A DNA stretch of 64,000 nt from Vavraia culicis subsp. floridensis (GCF_000192795.1 NW_007360615.1:1-64000), one strand, 5' to 3'. Numbered from the stretch's first letter, positions 51,682 to 63,184 are shown. The notes: generated by a model from the letters alone, not told the origin. A program made the numbers and translations.

Positions 51682-53730
51682 AAATTATTTTGAAAGATTA
51701 GCCTGGCGGGGCTCCTCGTAGAATTTAACGTAGCTCTAACGAGCCAAGTAGTGTGTGTTCAATAAATGCTCGTCAAGGTACTTCAAATTTTTTACTTGTT
51801 TTTGCCTATAAACGTTCAGAGCTAGAAGAAAGGTATGTTACGAAACAATCATAGCACCTCGTACATGTGCACTGTTTGCTTTCGGGTGCAGGATGTGATG
51901 ATGTCATTTTTTTGCTCTGAAGGGAGATATGGGCGATACTTCATATGACTTGGTAACAAGTATTGTGAAGCGTTTGGGAAAATAGCTACAAAAGTGTGGA
52001 CAGGCATCTTATTATGTATCAGTTTTGTATCGATGGACAGCTTAGTGCATTTTTTCTTCGTCTGACATTGGTATATGTGCTAGCAGCAGCTTTATTCAAC
52101 ACTACCTCACACACCTGTTCTGTCAACATAGTTCTCATGTGTTTACACCTGCCATAGTCATTGACTGTCAGATCTATGACCTGTTTTACGCAATTTATAC
52201 TGGAATTGTAGAGGCAACCCGCGACCCTTTCTGAGAATTATTGTTGAATTTTGTTCAGTGCCTACAACCAACATCTTGAAGAACGTCAGGTATCGTACCG
52301 TATGTGAGCAACTGTTGTTCAGTGGTAGGATCCGTGAACATTTCCATAAGCAGTGTTTGAAACGAGCGTGATGGTATGAAACAAAGATCTTATCACTTGT
52401 AGCGTAAAAAGATAAAGCATTTTGGCAGAGTGGAGATAAGTAAGCCATTCAAATCAATATATTCATAGTTGCAACGACCGGGATAACAATATTGAAGGTA
52501 CAATTTAAAATCATTTATTTTAACGTGTTTTCAAGGTACATGTAATTTTTCTTTTCGGCTCCCTTAACAACAGCATGCCAAAAATTAGTGCGCATCTGCA
52601 ATTGATCGGCGAAATATTTACCGGTAAATAAAATTATCGGGCAGCTATCTCTGATACTATTGGATGAGGATGATAGCTGCGCAAATAAGTGAATGCCAGT
52701 TCAAGATTTAGTAAATATTCTCTACTAACCTAACAATCGTACATAGCACAAAATGAATTGCTATCACCAAACAAAACCGTGCGTAATTCTCGCACATATC
52801 GTGGATAAAACCGTGATAGTACCCTGCTCTGGCCTGTTGCTCAAATTAATACAGAAATCATTGCCGTATTTGTACAATAAACATTTATTAATTCTTGTTG
52901 GTGAAACCATTGTTTGTATCCAAGCGAAGAGCCCACATCTTGTCATAGCGGTGCTTAACATTCAAGTTGGAAGTAATTTAAGCTTTGAATTAGTGCTTTG
53001 TGCACAATATTAGGGGCCATTTCAATTCTTTTTATGAGTTAATTACATAATCCATTCTAGGATTTATTGAAAGCCTATTTTAGAAGATCTAAAATAATAC
53101 GCACGATTGAATCATATTCGAGTTTAATATGCAACTGCAAGTGCGTGTGTATTGTTTTCAATTTTGATACTTATTTTTGATGTCAAATAGATCAGATCAG
53201 TTGCACTTATTGTTCGCATCTATATTCAAATATTATTTGTTTGGGATAATTCACGGTCACTATATGTGCAATGGCGGACCTTACCGCGTAGTGGTATGCG
53301 ATTAATTAAAAGGCAATTTGCTGAAAAGCCTATTATAAATTGTGTTCACATGAGAACACCATGTATTTCACAGAAGAACGAGTCTTATATTCGAATACGA
53401 GGCATATTTAATCAGCAACCAAGTCAATCTCGTAGGGGATGAGAATGAAGTACGGATGGTGGACAGAGCAATTCTTTATATCGGTGTAAAAGCACTTGCT
53501 CCTAAATAATAGCAAATCGGGAATACTTAGCTCTGCTATACACGAGTTGCTTTAATTATATGTATGGTATGGTGCAATCTTTGTACGGTCATTGCTGCGC
53601 TGAAACCAAGCAATAATAAAACTTACAAACAGATAAGACATTAAAAGATAAAAATATTTATTAATAATGTAATTTATAATTAATGAAAATGTTCGGGATG
53701 CAAAACTATAAATAAAAAAAAAAGATTGGG
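51682..53730. other. 2-kb intergenic region
   Basis: An 86-codon plus-strand frame at 52753 overlaps a minus-strand frame of equal quality and matches nothing. No RNA gene or repeat was seen. Confidence 0.5.
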
Positions 53731-54102
53731 ATGGGTAAGGAAATGAACGACTCACTAGAAGACCACAGCGAGGAGGAAATATTTAGCAGCCAGATAAAGA
53801 GAAAGATAATAGAAGAAACAAATAAGTGTTTAACTAAGAGACGGAAAAGTGGCGTGAGTGTTAAGAAGGAAGTGAAGGTGGGGAGTGGTAAAAATGCGAA
53901 AAATAACAGCAAGTTTTGCAAGAAATGTGACAAAAAGCTGCGATTAATGTGCGAATTTACATGCAGATGTGGAGGTGTGTTTTGTGCGATGCATAGATTT
54001 CATGATCAGCATGGCTGTTCGTTTGATTACCGGAAAGAGGCTATGGCTAAGCTTGAGAAGATGAATCCGAAGATAGTTAATGATAAGATTACCAGGCTAT
54101 GA
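53731..54102 (+). CDS. AN1-type zinc finger protein
   Basis: The C-terminal 60 residues form one AN1 finger: FCKKCDKKLRLMCEFTCRCG, then FCAMHRFHDQHGCSFDY, giving the C-x2-C...C-x-C...C-x4-H...H-x-C spacing. It is followed by the family's usual helix (AMAKLEKMNPKI). AN1 fingers occur in ubiquitin-linked stress proteins such as ZFAND5/6. The A20 finger that often precedes AN1 is absent, and the first 60 residues are a charged, Lys/Ser-rich region that may carry a nuclear signal (KRRKS). The length is 123 residues. GGG lies directly before the ATG. Confidence 0.88.
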   Translation: MGKEMNDSLEDHSEEEIFSSQIKRKIIEETNKCLTKRRKSGVSVKKEVKVGSGKNAKNNSKFCKKCDKKLRLMCEFTCRCGGVFCAMHRFHDQHGCSFDYRKEAMAKLEKMNPKIVNDKITRL

Positions 54103-55968
54103 ATTATGGTTGTTACTTACAAACATTTGCTCTGGTGTATTTTCTAATTTATATGTTACGATTAAAAAAGTAATTTGATCTTATGTTATATTCTAGTGTA
54201 TCTGAAATTGCCGTCTTAGTTTTAAAGATTTTGTATTGTGATTTTAGGCGTGTTTTGTTCGGTTCATTGCGTTGTTCACGCTTTTGTGCTTCTAGTGCCC
54301 GCACAAAAATATAGAACGAGTCAAATAGTGGCAATGGTTCTTCTGTTATCGCAAGTTGATACAATCGAATGGATACCTGAGCATGGCGCTGGAACGAATA
54401 AAATACGGGTGGATTCGTACGTTGTCCTGGTGTTAATATTATCAAAAACATGCTTTAATATGGCAGAAAATATCAACTAATTTTTAAAAACAAAAAATTG
54501 CACGCGATGTGGTACACGGTTCCACGTTATACCTTGCCGATGCATTATATGAATTAAGCACGGTAGTGTTAAGTGAGAACAGCTCTGCTCCCTTGTGTTG
54601 CACAATTTTAAGGAGCTAAAAATTGAGTTTGAATTGAATAGTGGCATTTTCTTATCTAAAATACGAACACAGAGATGTAAAAGTATTTGTTTCCAATCTT
54701 TGAGCTGCCATAACAAATTTTTTGACGAAAAGATCTTGCCAATCCATTTTTTTTAGTATTTTCATCGAATCCTTGACAATTAATCGCTATGATCCCTGCT
54801 TGCATAGCGCGTATGTTTCGCATTCGCAACATTTCAATTCCTTCCAACATAGATCAGCCAATTGTATGTGCCAGAAATGTGCGTATTGTACCGATCCTGT
54901 GCCCATACCACTCATACTGTCACGGAGCAACCATGGCAGGTGAATTTACTGATAATTTCAGTTACACATCACGGATGTTGCCAAATATTGCAGCAAAACG
55001 CCTTCAATCAAACCCATAATAACACGTTTATACCACGAACACATCGTGGTCTAGTTTCCATAATTGCTCTTTACCATATTTAAACATGTGCTTTTGCGCG
55101 TGTGGAACAATGCGCTGAATATGGACCCGGTTTCAAATCAACTAACAATAAATTATTGCCACACAATTCGGAGCACGGGTGAAAGAACGATCAGCATTAA
55201 CTCAAATAATCGGTATTGATATGAAGTAAAGGATGTTTCTTCATGGAGTTAGTACCTATAGCAAGAATATGTGTATCGGTGAGGATTAAGTTTGAGCGAA
55301 TAAATTTTACTATAATAATTAGAATTGCGCTTTTTCTGTGCAAATGTTTTTAATTGATAGCCATTACTCCCAGTTGTACGAGTTGACACGAACAACGATG
55401 TACAGATCTTCGCAAAAAAGCAGCATCGTTTAGAGATAGCAAAGTTATGCCAATGCAAGGATCTGCAATTACCTGATCTATGAACAGGAATAGCGTATGA
55501 CTTGGCATCAAAGCGGGTGGTGAACAGCAGGCCAGCATGTTTTTCAGAGGGCCAAAGTCTTTGCGCCACGGATAAATTCATCAACAAGAATCGGTTAAGA
55601 ACGAGATTACACAAAATGAGCAAGCGGTAACCGTAAAAGCAAGGAGTACGATGTTTTACGGACGAGCGAGTTTTTGAATTCGGTAAAAATCTGGTTGCCT
55701 GTCAAGATGTAACGGTAACAGCTGGTATATGCACACTTCAGAGAGATCTTACCGCCACGGTACTAAGAAGATCAAAAAATCAATGCTAAAGTAAACGACT
55801 GGCAGTCCACCGCGAAAGGGGTCGCTTTTCAGTGAATTTACCAAAATGCAGTGTGTTGTCTAAAAATTGGTTACAATGGAAATTTAGCGATTTAATGTCG
55901 TGGAGGTAGTCCATCGGAGCAAAATGATAAAAACCACGTAATAGATCAGTTTAAATTTTTATTATATC
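54103..55968. other. 1.9-kb intergenic region, convergent genes
   Basis: Many overlapping short frames on both strands, none with a motif. No RNA gene was recognised. Confidence 0.5.
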
Positions 55969-56529
55969 CTAAATCTTTTGGTAGTTGCCATTGCTAATAA
56001 TACACAATGGTCTGATATTGATGCTTGTGTCATCCATTTTAAGTAGTTTTATCAATTTTTTGTCTCTCTCCGTGTCCAGGGTGATGTCATTCTCTAAAAT
56101 GAGCATTCCGTTTTTCTCTTTGGTTGTCAAATTAAGCTTATCAAGATTTTTCTTTATAACCGTAGGTGCGGCCACATTGTTGATTCTCAATATTCCCTTT
56201 GGGATCAACTTCTCAGATGCTGCCACATTATGTTTCATAACAACATCTATCATCCTGGAGGACTCTTCATTCGTAAACATTAAGAATGTGTTTGCAGTCA
56301 TGCACTTCAAAAAATTTTCATCAGCACCTTCCAGTGCTTTTTTTATGATCGATTTTTTACCAAAAATAATTTTGGTAGCATCGCGTGTCATCTCCCTCAT
56401 CCTGTGCAAGACTTTGGTTCTTACTGGGTTCATCTCAAACAAAATAATCTGATTGTACTTGCTAAGGCACTCTTTAACCTTCGTGTAGTGAACCTCATTT
56501 TTCTCTCTCTTGCTAACCACTGCGGCCAT
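55969..56529 (-). CDS. MRT4: MRT4-like uL10-family ribosome assembly factor
   Basis: MRT4 occupies the P0 (uL10) site on pre-60S particles before exchange in the cytoplasm. The 186-residue protein starts with a short basic VSKREKNE segment like MRT4, then the uL10 fold: YTKVKECLSKYNQIILFEMNPVRTKVLHRMRE, ATKIIFGKKSIIKKALEG, NTFLMFTNEES, and VAAPTVIKKNLDKLNL. It lacks the acidic P1/P2-binding tail of ribosomal P0, which supports the assembly factor. ACCCCG directly precedes the ATG at 56529; the longer frame from 56691 adds unrelated residues. P0 itself must lie elsewhere. A divergent P0 with a lost tail is the alternative. Confidence 0.78.
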   Translation of the reverse strand: MAAVVSKREKNEVHYTKVKECLSKYNQIILFEMNPVRTKVLHRMREMTRDATKIIFGKKSIIKKALEGADENFLKCMTANTFLMFTNEESSRMIDVVMKHNVAASEKLIPKGILRINNVAAPTVIKKNLDKLNLTTKEKNGMLILENDITLDTERDKKLIKLLKMDDTSINIRPLCIISNGNYQKI

Positions 56530-57334
56530 CGGGGTCCGGGATTTAAAACGGTGAAAAGTTTTTACAGAGATAGGCCAGGGCACAAGAGTCGAACCGAGGC
56601 GTATGGAGCCTTGAATGGTAAAATAAAAACAAAGCACGCCATATAGTAACCAACAAGAAACACTGTTGATTCTTAATAGCGCTGAAACCAATCAAAGCGC
56701 TCAATTTTTTAAACAATCGATATTATTGTTAAAATGATCACTTGAGCTTCTGCATTTTTAAGCTGCCCCACTATCAAGAAGCTTGTTCTTCATCCCACGG
56801 TTTTCATTTATAAGGTGATTTCCATCCTTTAGAGCTTTTAATTCGTTTAGGACATTTTATACCCACCGATTAAAATTATCACGTGCTATTCCATGTAGTT
56901 ACAGTAAATAATAAACTTTTACTCGCGCTACTTCCCATATTGCAGTTTTCCACCATGTGATGTGTCCTGAATACGTCAATGTAACTTATTCGACAAGCAC
57001 TGCTCTCCTCTAAGTTTGTTATGTAACTTCGCTGCCCATGAAAATCTCAGTAAATGAGGCCTTCTGTTACAAATGGTTGTATTAAACGCTCTTATGATCC
57101 GAACATGTTTCATGCCCTGTAAATAAACGCAACTTTATCGCTACGGAAGTTGATCAGTGATTTACAAATGCTACATATTAGCACAAAAAATTTACTTATC
57201 ACTCCATTTGCCTTGCAACACTCCTCACAAGAACTCAAAAACGTTCGTGCATGTGATAAAAGTTGCTTTTGTTGTGATCAAAACGTGATTTAGAAAACTT
57301 TTATTGCTCTAATATTGAACGCTAGGCCTGCTGT
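56530..57334. other. intergenic, no supported gene
   Basis: An ACAGAGA-containing stretch near 56570 and a GGTTCGACTC on the minus strand were checked as U6 or tRNA signals and do not hold up. Confidence 0.5.
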
Positions 57335-57592
57335 TCAGATTCTCCCAAATTTGTAACATACGTACAGCACCGAAATAGTTATCAAAATCATCACCAACAG
57401 CACAATAAATTTTACACCTCCAAATTTACCTTTCTTTGTCTTCTTTTTGTCACTCAAATACAGGTCTATTGCACTATCAGCTCCATTATTAGCATTCTGT
57501 CTTATTCTTTTAAGATCCAGCTCTATTTTCTTCAGCATTATGAGTGAAGTATCAATCAAAATTTCGTTTTCTTTGTTTTCCTTCGCCGTCAT
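57335..57592 (-). CDS. small tail-anchored membrane protein
   Basis: This 85-residue protein is not recognised. A charged N-terminal helix with heptad character (LIDTSLIMLKKIELDLKRIRQ) leads to a basic segment (KKKTKKGKFGG), a single hydrophobic span (VKFIVLLVMILITISVLYVCY) and four residues beyond. This is the layout of tail-anchored proteins such as small SNAREs or SNARE-like tethers, but the SNARE zero-layer residue cannot be placed with confidence. The ATG at 57592 has no CCC signal. The gene is short, so it could still be spurious; its amphipathic pattern and clean C-terminal anchor argue for a real product. Confidence 0.5.
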   Translation of the reverse strand: MTAKENKENEILIDTSLIMLKKIELDLKRIRQNANNGADSAIDLYLSDKKKTKKGKFGGVKFIVLLVMILITISVLYVCYKFGRI

Positions 57593-57998
57593 TCCGTATT
57601 GAACGCCAACAATTTTATATATACGATAAAAGGGGAGTTAAAGGAGATTAGGGATCAGTGCACACAAAATAAGATAATTCATTGGTACAATTACGAAAAG
57701 GGAAATAGTATGTGATTGAACTCAATTTTATGTTGTGAATCTCTCGTTTGCCGTTGTTTAAGCGGGCACACAAAAACAGCAATTTAAAAGGTGGCTTTGA
57801 TCGAATATAACGGCTAACTCCTTAAAACACCGTCATAGAGCATTTATTAATCTACAGACACGGATGCATTCGTTTGTTAAATCAAGACAAACCCCGAATA
57901 TCCTTATCTATCGCCACAGAGAGACAAAAATCTTTTGGAATACCAAAGCGTGCCGTTGGTTGGCATAGTGTGGACTACTACAAGGATACCTACCACTG
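57593..57998. other. intergenic, no supported gene
   Basis: Nothing recognised. Confidence 0.5.
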
Positions 57999-58720
57999 TC
58001 AGTAGGGCGTAGAAATGGTTTGAAGGTCAATTAAATTGTCTTCCGAATCGATAAATGCAATGTAGAACGAGAACATAGCTGAAAAACATTCCATGCCATT
58101 TAGCACTAGTAAATAATTTAAAGACGAAACAGCAGCAACAATTATCACTGGCACCATCTGTGCCGTTAACAAATTATATAACACAAATCTTTCGATTTGC
58201 TTGTGAAAAGTGACATTGAGATAATGGCCTAATAGGTTTAGCAGAATTTTGTACCTGAAAACTGCATACAAGTGATTTTATATTACATGTTCGCATTATA
58301 ACGCCCCAATAACGCCAACTCATATATTCCACAGTGTGCGCATCCCGTCCCTTTCATACTCCCGTCTTAAACGCAAATATCCTTATCTTTGTGTTTCCCA
58401 GTCCAATAGCGCCTTGTGCATCCTCGTCATTAATTATTATCAAGGTAATAAAACGATCCGATAAATTCGAAATATCCTTTTGGATGAACATAGTACCGTT
58501 CGGAATGCATGTCTTTTGATTATTTTTTATCTGAGACGCGTAGCACAAGGAATTAGGCACGTTATTGATTGGTAGCAACGCTATCAACATGATTGATTGC
58601 ACTGTGTCCGAATGAACACTTTGATTGATCCAAGGATAAAGATGAAGAAATATTAACGGGGTGCAAACCACGATAAAGGATCCAATGATGGATAAACACC
58701 TGTTAAATAGGAAATAATGC
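57999..58720 (-). pseudogene. possible broken or spliced membrane-protein gene
   Basis: Two minus-strand frames follow each other. The first runs from about 58720 to the TGA ending at 58354 and contains a hydrophobic start (IIGSFIVVCTPLIFLHLY) followed by a mixed, domain-like stretch. The second, 58271-57999 in another frame, encodes two hydrophobic segments (TAQMVPVIIVAAVSSLNYLLVLNG and CFSAMFSFYIAFI) and a short tail. Neither has a good ATG start. Each is preceded by TTTTCAG, which looks like a splice acceptor, but I found no donor that keeps the frame. It could be one gene with introns, one with a stop and a frameshift, or chance. Confidence 0.3.
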
Positions 58721-59509
58721 CTGAAAAATCATAGAATGATCAGTGTTTTGCGGGTATTAAGTGACATGAATATTTGTTAGTAACAAAGCAGTGGTTTTAT
58801 AGCACTATATTTTAATCGTACGAATATTTCCAAACACAGGCAGTTGATGAATCATAAACAATGTTGTAACACATAAGAAATAACAAAACAGTGGATGAAC
58901 CTTAAAAATATTTGTATGGCAGGATTGATGCATGCGATCACCATCTTAACAGCGTGAAAATGTCAAGATAGCACGGTTGATTGTGTTTTGTGGTAAATTA
59001 GTTTGTGTCTATTCCTTGAATAGTTACGCTTAACCCTCTTATTTTATTGGGATATCATCCGGCTCAGAATGTGCTTCATCCATACAAAGACAAAATTGTA
59101 GTAGTTCGTATTTTTTGCTCTAATAAAATAAAATGTAATTAAAATTTTATTGCAGGTGCTCTTTAAATGGGTGTAATGGTACCGAGTAGGTTTATTATAT
59201 TGTGAGGGGACGAGAGCTTAATTCAGAACTAATCAAGGGCAATGAGAAAAAGATTTTGCTTCCTTTAGGAGTATTGCCCTTCCTTCCAACATCAGTCTAT
59301 CTACAGCTTGCTGGGCTAAGGATGAGTACATGGTGGCCTCAATTTTATAAATACTTACCACACAAGCAGGCACTAGTAATTATGTGAGGAAACTAAGGAG
59401 CAAAACTACGAAAAACTGTGTAAATAGCCAAATTCTGTTCACTACTGCAAAAGCAACCGCTGAATTTCTACTTGAGCAGCAATTCACGGCGTAATTATAT
59501 GTAAACAGC
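58721..59509. other. intergenic, no supported gene
   Basis: No coding or RNA signal recognised. Confidence 0.5.
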
Positions 59510-61375
59510 TTAGCTGGTGTTCATAGCACCATAAACGACAATAGAAGCCCCGTTAAGCCATATAAGCCTCATCTTACATATTGCTTTGCTTACCGCCTGA
59601 TGGATCGTCTCGCCGTTGCTTATAAGCTCAATTAGGTTCATTCCAAACATATCTATATCATAATCAGTAACATCCCACAGACATCCTAGAATCACCTGAG
59701 CAGTGCTCAAATATTTGACGGGAACGCCTACTTTTTGGAAATTTTGCCTTTCTATCAATTTCACGCTCGAGCATCCAAAGAGCAACAACACCGATGGAGT
59801 GTGCATCTGGATATGCTTTACACCGCTACCATGTCCAAAATAAGCAAAAATGTCTGTCTTTTCTGATACAGCTGTATCCATGCCATGCTTCTCTGTAAAC
59901 ACAGATATTCGTTGTTCTGTCTTCCCTAGATTCACACCACCTGCGATGCAACTAATCTTCAGATTCCGTAATGCCAGATGTTTTTGGTTCCTAAAGGCAT
60001 ATTCTGAGCATGAAAGCCGGGATACGTTGCACTTGCTTAGCTCATATGTCCGTTCGAAAGGAAACTCTGTCAAATTCTCATCCAGACATATGGTGATATT
60101 CTTTTCGAATCTGTAGTTCAACTTGAATGATATCAGCTTTCCAAGGTCGCTGTCAATGCTATACCTATCGATCCACCATCTCTTTACATCTTCTGGATTT
60201 GCTACCTTCCTCTTGATGGTTTCTTTCGACCTGTTCAAAAGCATGCGCAATGCCACGATCTTTTCATTAATTTCGATGTCCGCCTTGACCTTAAAATTGT
60301 TCTTGCAATCATAAATTACCAGCTTGCCGTCCCTACAATAGAAGAGATAAATGTGCTGACTGAGGTCAATCATACGTGTCCGAAAATCGCTAAAACTCAT
60401 CGATACAAAATTTTTGAAATCCCTGTATCTGTCACAGCAGTTTCTGAATCGGATTTGCCGCTCGATTCTGTTCCGCTGCCAATCGTTATTGAACTTCACA
60501 GAGATGTTGGGATACACTCCGCTAATATGAGCAATCCTATCCAATAATAACAGCTTATTCGTATAATCGGAATATTCTTCATCATATCTAGCATGTTTCT
60601 GCCCAGTGAGTAATGCTTTTCGTGCATTGTGGTAGTCTCCTAGACAAAAATAGGCAAAACCATCTATGCTGTGCCGGCCTCTTTTCATTGATACCAGCTC
60701 AGAATACCTTCCTTGCTTTATCATTTTGATGTCATCAAGTTCCTCTAAGGTATGGCGGTACACCACCTCTTTCGTATTTATGCCCCCATCACATACTTTA
60801 ATAATTATTTGACCCGTATTTTGTGCGATCTTCAGCTTTTTGGCCCTACCCGATGATCCTATTTCCTTGATAAACACATCGTCAATCTCGTACACATCTT
60901 CGCAACAAAGATCCCAATAGTTCCATATCCACTCTTTCATCGGCTTATACACGAAACCCTTCGTATAAAAACCGTAAAACTCCAATATTTTGGCTATTTT
61001 GCCTCTCAACTTAGCGTTGATCACCGCCAATAACATCTGGAGTCGCTCTTTATTCACATAGTGCCCCATCCTGAACTTTATAACCTCAAAAGAGGCCATT
61101 AGCTCCTTATTATTGTAGTTTTCATCTTTTAGGATCTCAAATATGGCTTTGCGTATCTGAAAGTTGCCTCTTTCCCACAGTGCTATAAGCACTTTCGTTC
61201 TTTTCTTCATCTTCTGCGCAATTTCAAACCCTAACTGAACATGAAAATGGTAGTCTTCTGCATTTTTGTCCATTTTCAAGATGCCGTTTATGATCTCTCG
61301 TGCAGCCCCCTCATCGATGCCATTCAAATCTGTAATTTTGTCCAAAACTTCATTTTTGTACCGCAGAAATGACAT
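59510..61375 (-). CDS. ESP1: separase (C50 protease), short form
   Basis: Separase cuts the cohesin kleisin at anaphase onset. The C-terminal caspase-like domain is clear: ITICLDENLTEFPFERT, YFGHGSGVKHI with the catalytic His near residue 515, LLFGCSSVKL with the catalytic Cys near 535, then VILGCLWDVTDYDIDMF and NGASIVVYG. The first 350 residues are helical, with a few repeat-like pairs, in place of the very long superhelical region of fungal and animal separases (1,600-2,100 residues overall). At 621 residues this is a strongly reduced form. ATG 61375 is chosen because CCCCC lies directly before it; five more codons are open only from a GTG. It is divergent with SSL1. Confidence 0.95.
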   Translation of the reverse strand: MSFLRYKNEVLDKITDLNGIDEGAAREIINGILKMDKNAEDYHFHVQLGFEIAQKMKKRTKVLIALWERGNFQIRKAIFEILKDENYNNKELMASFEVIKFRMGHYVNKERLQMLLAVINAKLRGKIAKILEFYGFYTKGFVYKPMKEWIWNYWDLCCEDVYEIDDVFIKEIGSSGRAKKLKIAQNTGQIIIKVCDGGINTKEVVYRHTLEELDDIKMIKQGRYSELVSMKRGRHSIDGFAYFCLGDYHNARKALLTGQKHARYDEEYSDYTNKLLLLDRIAHISGVYPNISVKFNNDWQRNRIERQIRFRNCCDRYRDFKNFVSMSFSDFRTRMIDLSQHIYLFYCRDGKLVIYDCKNNFKVKADIEINEKIVALRMLLNRSKETIKRKVANPEDVKRWWIDRYSIDSDLGKLISFKLNYRFEKNITICLDENLTEFPFERTYELSKCNVSRLSCSEYAFRNQKHLALRNLKISCIAGGVNLGKTEQRISVFTEKHGMDTAVSEKTDIFAYFGHGSGVKHIQMHTPSVLLLFGCSSVKLIERQNFQKVGVPVKYLSTAQVILGCLWDVTDYDIDMFGMNLIELISNGETIHQAVSKAICKMRLIWLNGASIVVYGAMNTS

Positions 61376-61380
61376 GGGGG
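61376..61380 (-). promoter_or_regulatory. CCCCC start-proximal signal of separase gene
   Basis: Five C residues on the minus strand directly abut the start codon. Confidence 0.6.
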
Positions 61381-62179
61381 TACCACACAAACTTTGCTAC
61401 AAACACAACATTTGTTTTTGAACGGTTCAGCTGTTCGATTTATTTCTGAGCTACCAAATTAAAAATTCAGTTCGGTGTTCCTATGGAAATACGAGTTGTA
61501 GAGAATTAGAAGGTGAATGTGCCCCTGAAAAACACGAGGTACAACAAATGCCCAGTTTAATGCGGAGAAAACACAAAGTGTAAAATACATAGCAGCACAA
61601 AGTTGAATACAGACCATAAGTAAAATACTCTTTCGTTTAAATTAAAATACCTGATGTAATAAACAATCTGCGGGTGGATTGCCATTAATACATGGTCGTT
61701 GTAGAAATGCCATACACATGGACATGATTGAAACGCGCTAATTCTGGCCAAAGATCTAGTCATTGGATGTTGAGTGCCTGACCAGAATGCCATACATATG
61801 GACATGATTGAAACGCGCTAATTCTGGCCAAAGATCTAGTCATTGGATGTTGAGTGCCTGACCAGAATGCCATGGCACTTTTACACCGTAAACACGTTCT
61901 CGTTAATGCTCAGCCAATCGCAAAGCGCGAGAAATAACTTAGCACTGAGCTCTTACAATACATCCAAGAACATTACACAGCTAATCAACAATCTGTTGTG
62001 TAACGGTACAGCCTGTTGTTCCATTTATCCCCAGTCCTGTGAAAGACAGGTTCCTTATTTCGATAAGGTCTCCCAACACGATCATTCAATCGCCACTCAG
62101 CCCCTTCATTCTGATACTGCCCCATCACATACCACTTATTTCACTCGAACCGTTTTTTCTTGCACCCATTTACACACCC
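61381..62179. other. divergent intergenic region with tandem repeat
   Basis: Between the separase and SSL1 starts. Apart from the 80-bp tandem duplication no feature was recognised. The SSL1 frame is open back to 62039, but the residues are not SSL1-like. Confidence 0.6.
61704..61874. repeat. 80-bp tandem duplication
   Basis: Two adjacent copies (about 61704-61784 and 61785-61864) match with essentially one C/T difference (CATACACATGG and CATACATATGG). A partial third copy (GAATGCCATGG) follows. The near identity implies a recent event. The unit contains CATGATTGAAACGCGCTAAT and AAAGATCTAG. Confidence 0.95.
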
Positions 62180-63184
62180 ATGTCTGCTCCTTTCAGCTGG
62201 GAGAAACAGTACAAAAGAACATGGGAAAACCTCAACGAGGACGAAGAAAAAAACGTATCACTCGAGAAGAAACTTCATCACACGTATGCACCGTACAAAA
62301 AGGGCATAATAAGGCATTTTCACATCATCATAGATTCATCTGCATCGATCGAGCTGAACGATTTTCTTCCCTCATTCCGGTACCACGTAACGACCAAGCT
62401 GAACCATTTTATCAAAAAGTTTTACGATGAAAATCCGATTTCTATTCTCAGCTTACTCATATATCGGAACAACAGATGCGAAAATTACATCGTGCTGGAC
62501 AGGATGTCTGAAACTGAGAACTTTTTTGGCGTGGCAGGGACAGGTGAGTTTTCGCTGATGAACAGCTTGAATGTTTCGCTTGATTTTCTCAGCAGGGACG
62601 ACCATATAAAAGAAATTTTGGTAGTTACCGGCTCGTTATATACGATAGACTTCGAAGAGATGCGTGCATTTAGAGATATAAAGGTACATTTTATAGCACT
62701 TAGGGCAGAGGTGTACTTTTTTAAGAATATTGCACAGAAGACACACGGCAAGTACTACGTGCCCGTTGAAGTATCTGATATTTCCCTTTTTCTTGAGTCG
62801 TTTTGCATGCCCAATTCGATTAACTCTAGTTCGGCACTCAACCTGCTCAAGCTCGGGTTTCCACAGGCTTTAACGGGCGATTTGGTCTGTGCGTGCTGTT
62901 TCAGGTGCAGCAAAAAAGGCTATGAATGCCCGGTGTGCCACACTAAGGTATGCAACCTGCCCATCAAATGCCCTATTTGTAAGACACAGCTGGTCACGTC
63001 GAATATTCTCTCACAATCGCTATACTACTGTTATCCCCTAGAAGACTTCGAGAAAAGCAACGGGGTGTGCAGGGTATGCGGTGGTGATGGGAGCGACCAA
63101 TGTAAAAAGTGTATGAGTGTTTATTGCGAGGGCTGTTGCTATTTCATACACAATGATCTCTACTTTTGCATTTATTGTGATTGA
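62180..63184 (+). CDS. SSL1: TFIIH core subunit SSL1 (p44)
   Basis: SSL1 binds and stimulates the XPD helicase within TFIIH. The 334 residues contain a von Willebrand A-like domain (about 45-215), with HFHIIIDSSASIELNDF, TGEFSLMNSLNVSLDFL and KEILVVTGSLYTID. Zinc-binding modules follow: CACCFRCSKKGYECPVCHTKVCNLPIKCPICKTQL, and a C-terminal RING-like CRVCGG...CKKCMSVYCEGCCYFIHNDLYFCIYC. The MIDAS DxSxS appears as DSSAS. The length is less than yeast (461), mostly by a shorter N-terminus. ACCC directly precedes ATG 62180. TFB2 of the same complex is encoded at 13.8 kb. Confidence 0.96.
   Translation: MSAPFSWEKQYKRTWENLNEDEEKNVSLEKKLHHTYAPYKKGIIRHFHIIIDSSASIELNDFLPSFRYHVTTKLNHFIKKFYDENPISILSLLIYRNNRCENYIVLDRMSETENFFGVAGTGEFSLMNSLNVSLDFLSRDDHIKEILVVTGSLYTIDFEEMRAFRDIKVHFIALRAEVYFFKNIAQKTHGKYYVPVEVSDISLFLESFCMPNSINSSSALNLLKLGFPQALTGDLVCACCFRCSKKGYECPVCHTKVCNLPIKCPICKTQLVTSNILSQSLYYCYPLEDFEKSNGVCRVCGGDGSDQCKKCMSVYCEGCCYFIHNDLYFCIYCD

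Noticed and set aside
56560..56620. ACAGAGA and GGTTCGACTC-like strings suggesting U6 RNA or a tRNA
   Set aside because: The AGC-containing U6 core does not follow, and the tRNA T-stem and acceptor do not pair.
61557..61805. 82-codon minus-strand frame overlapping the tandem repeat
   Set aside because: Its N-terminal half is the repeat unit itself and it has no motif.
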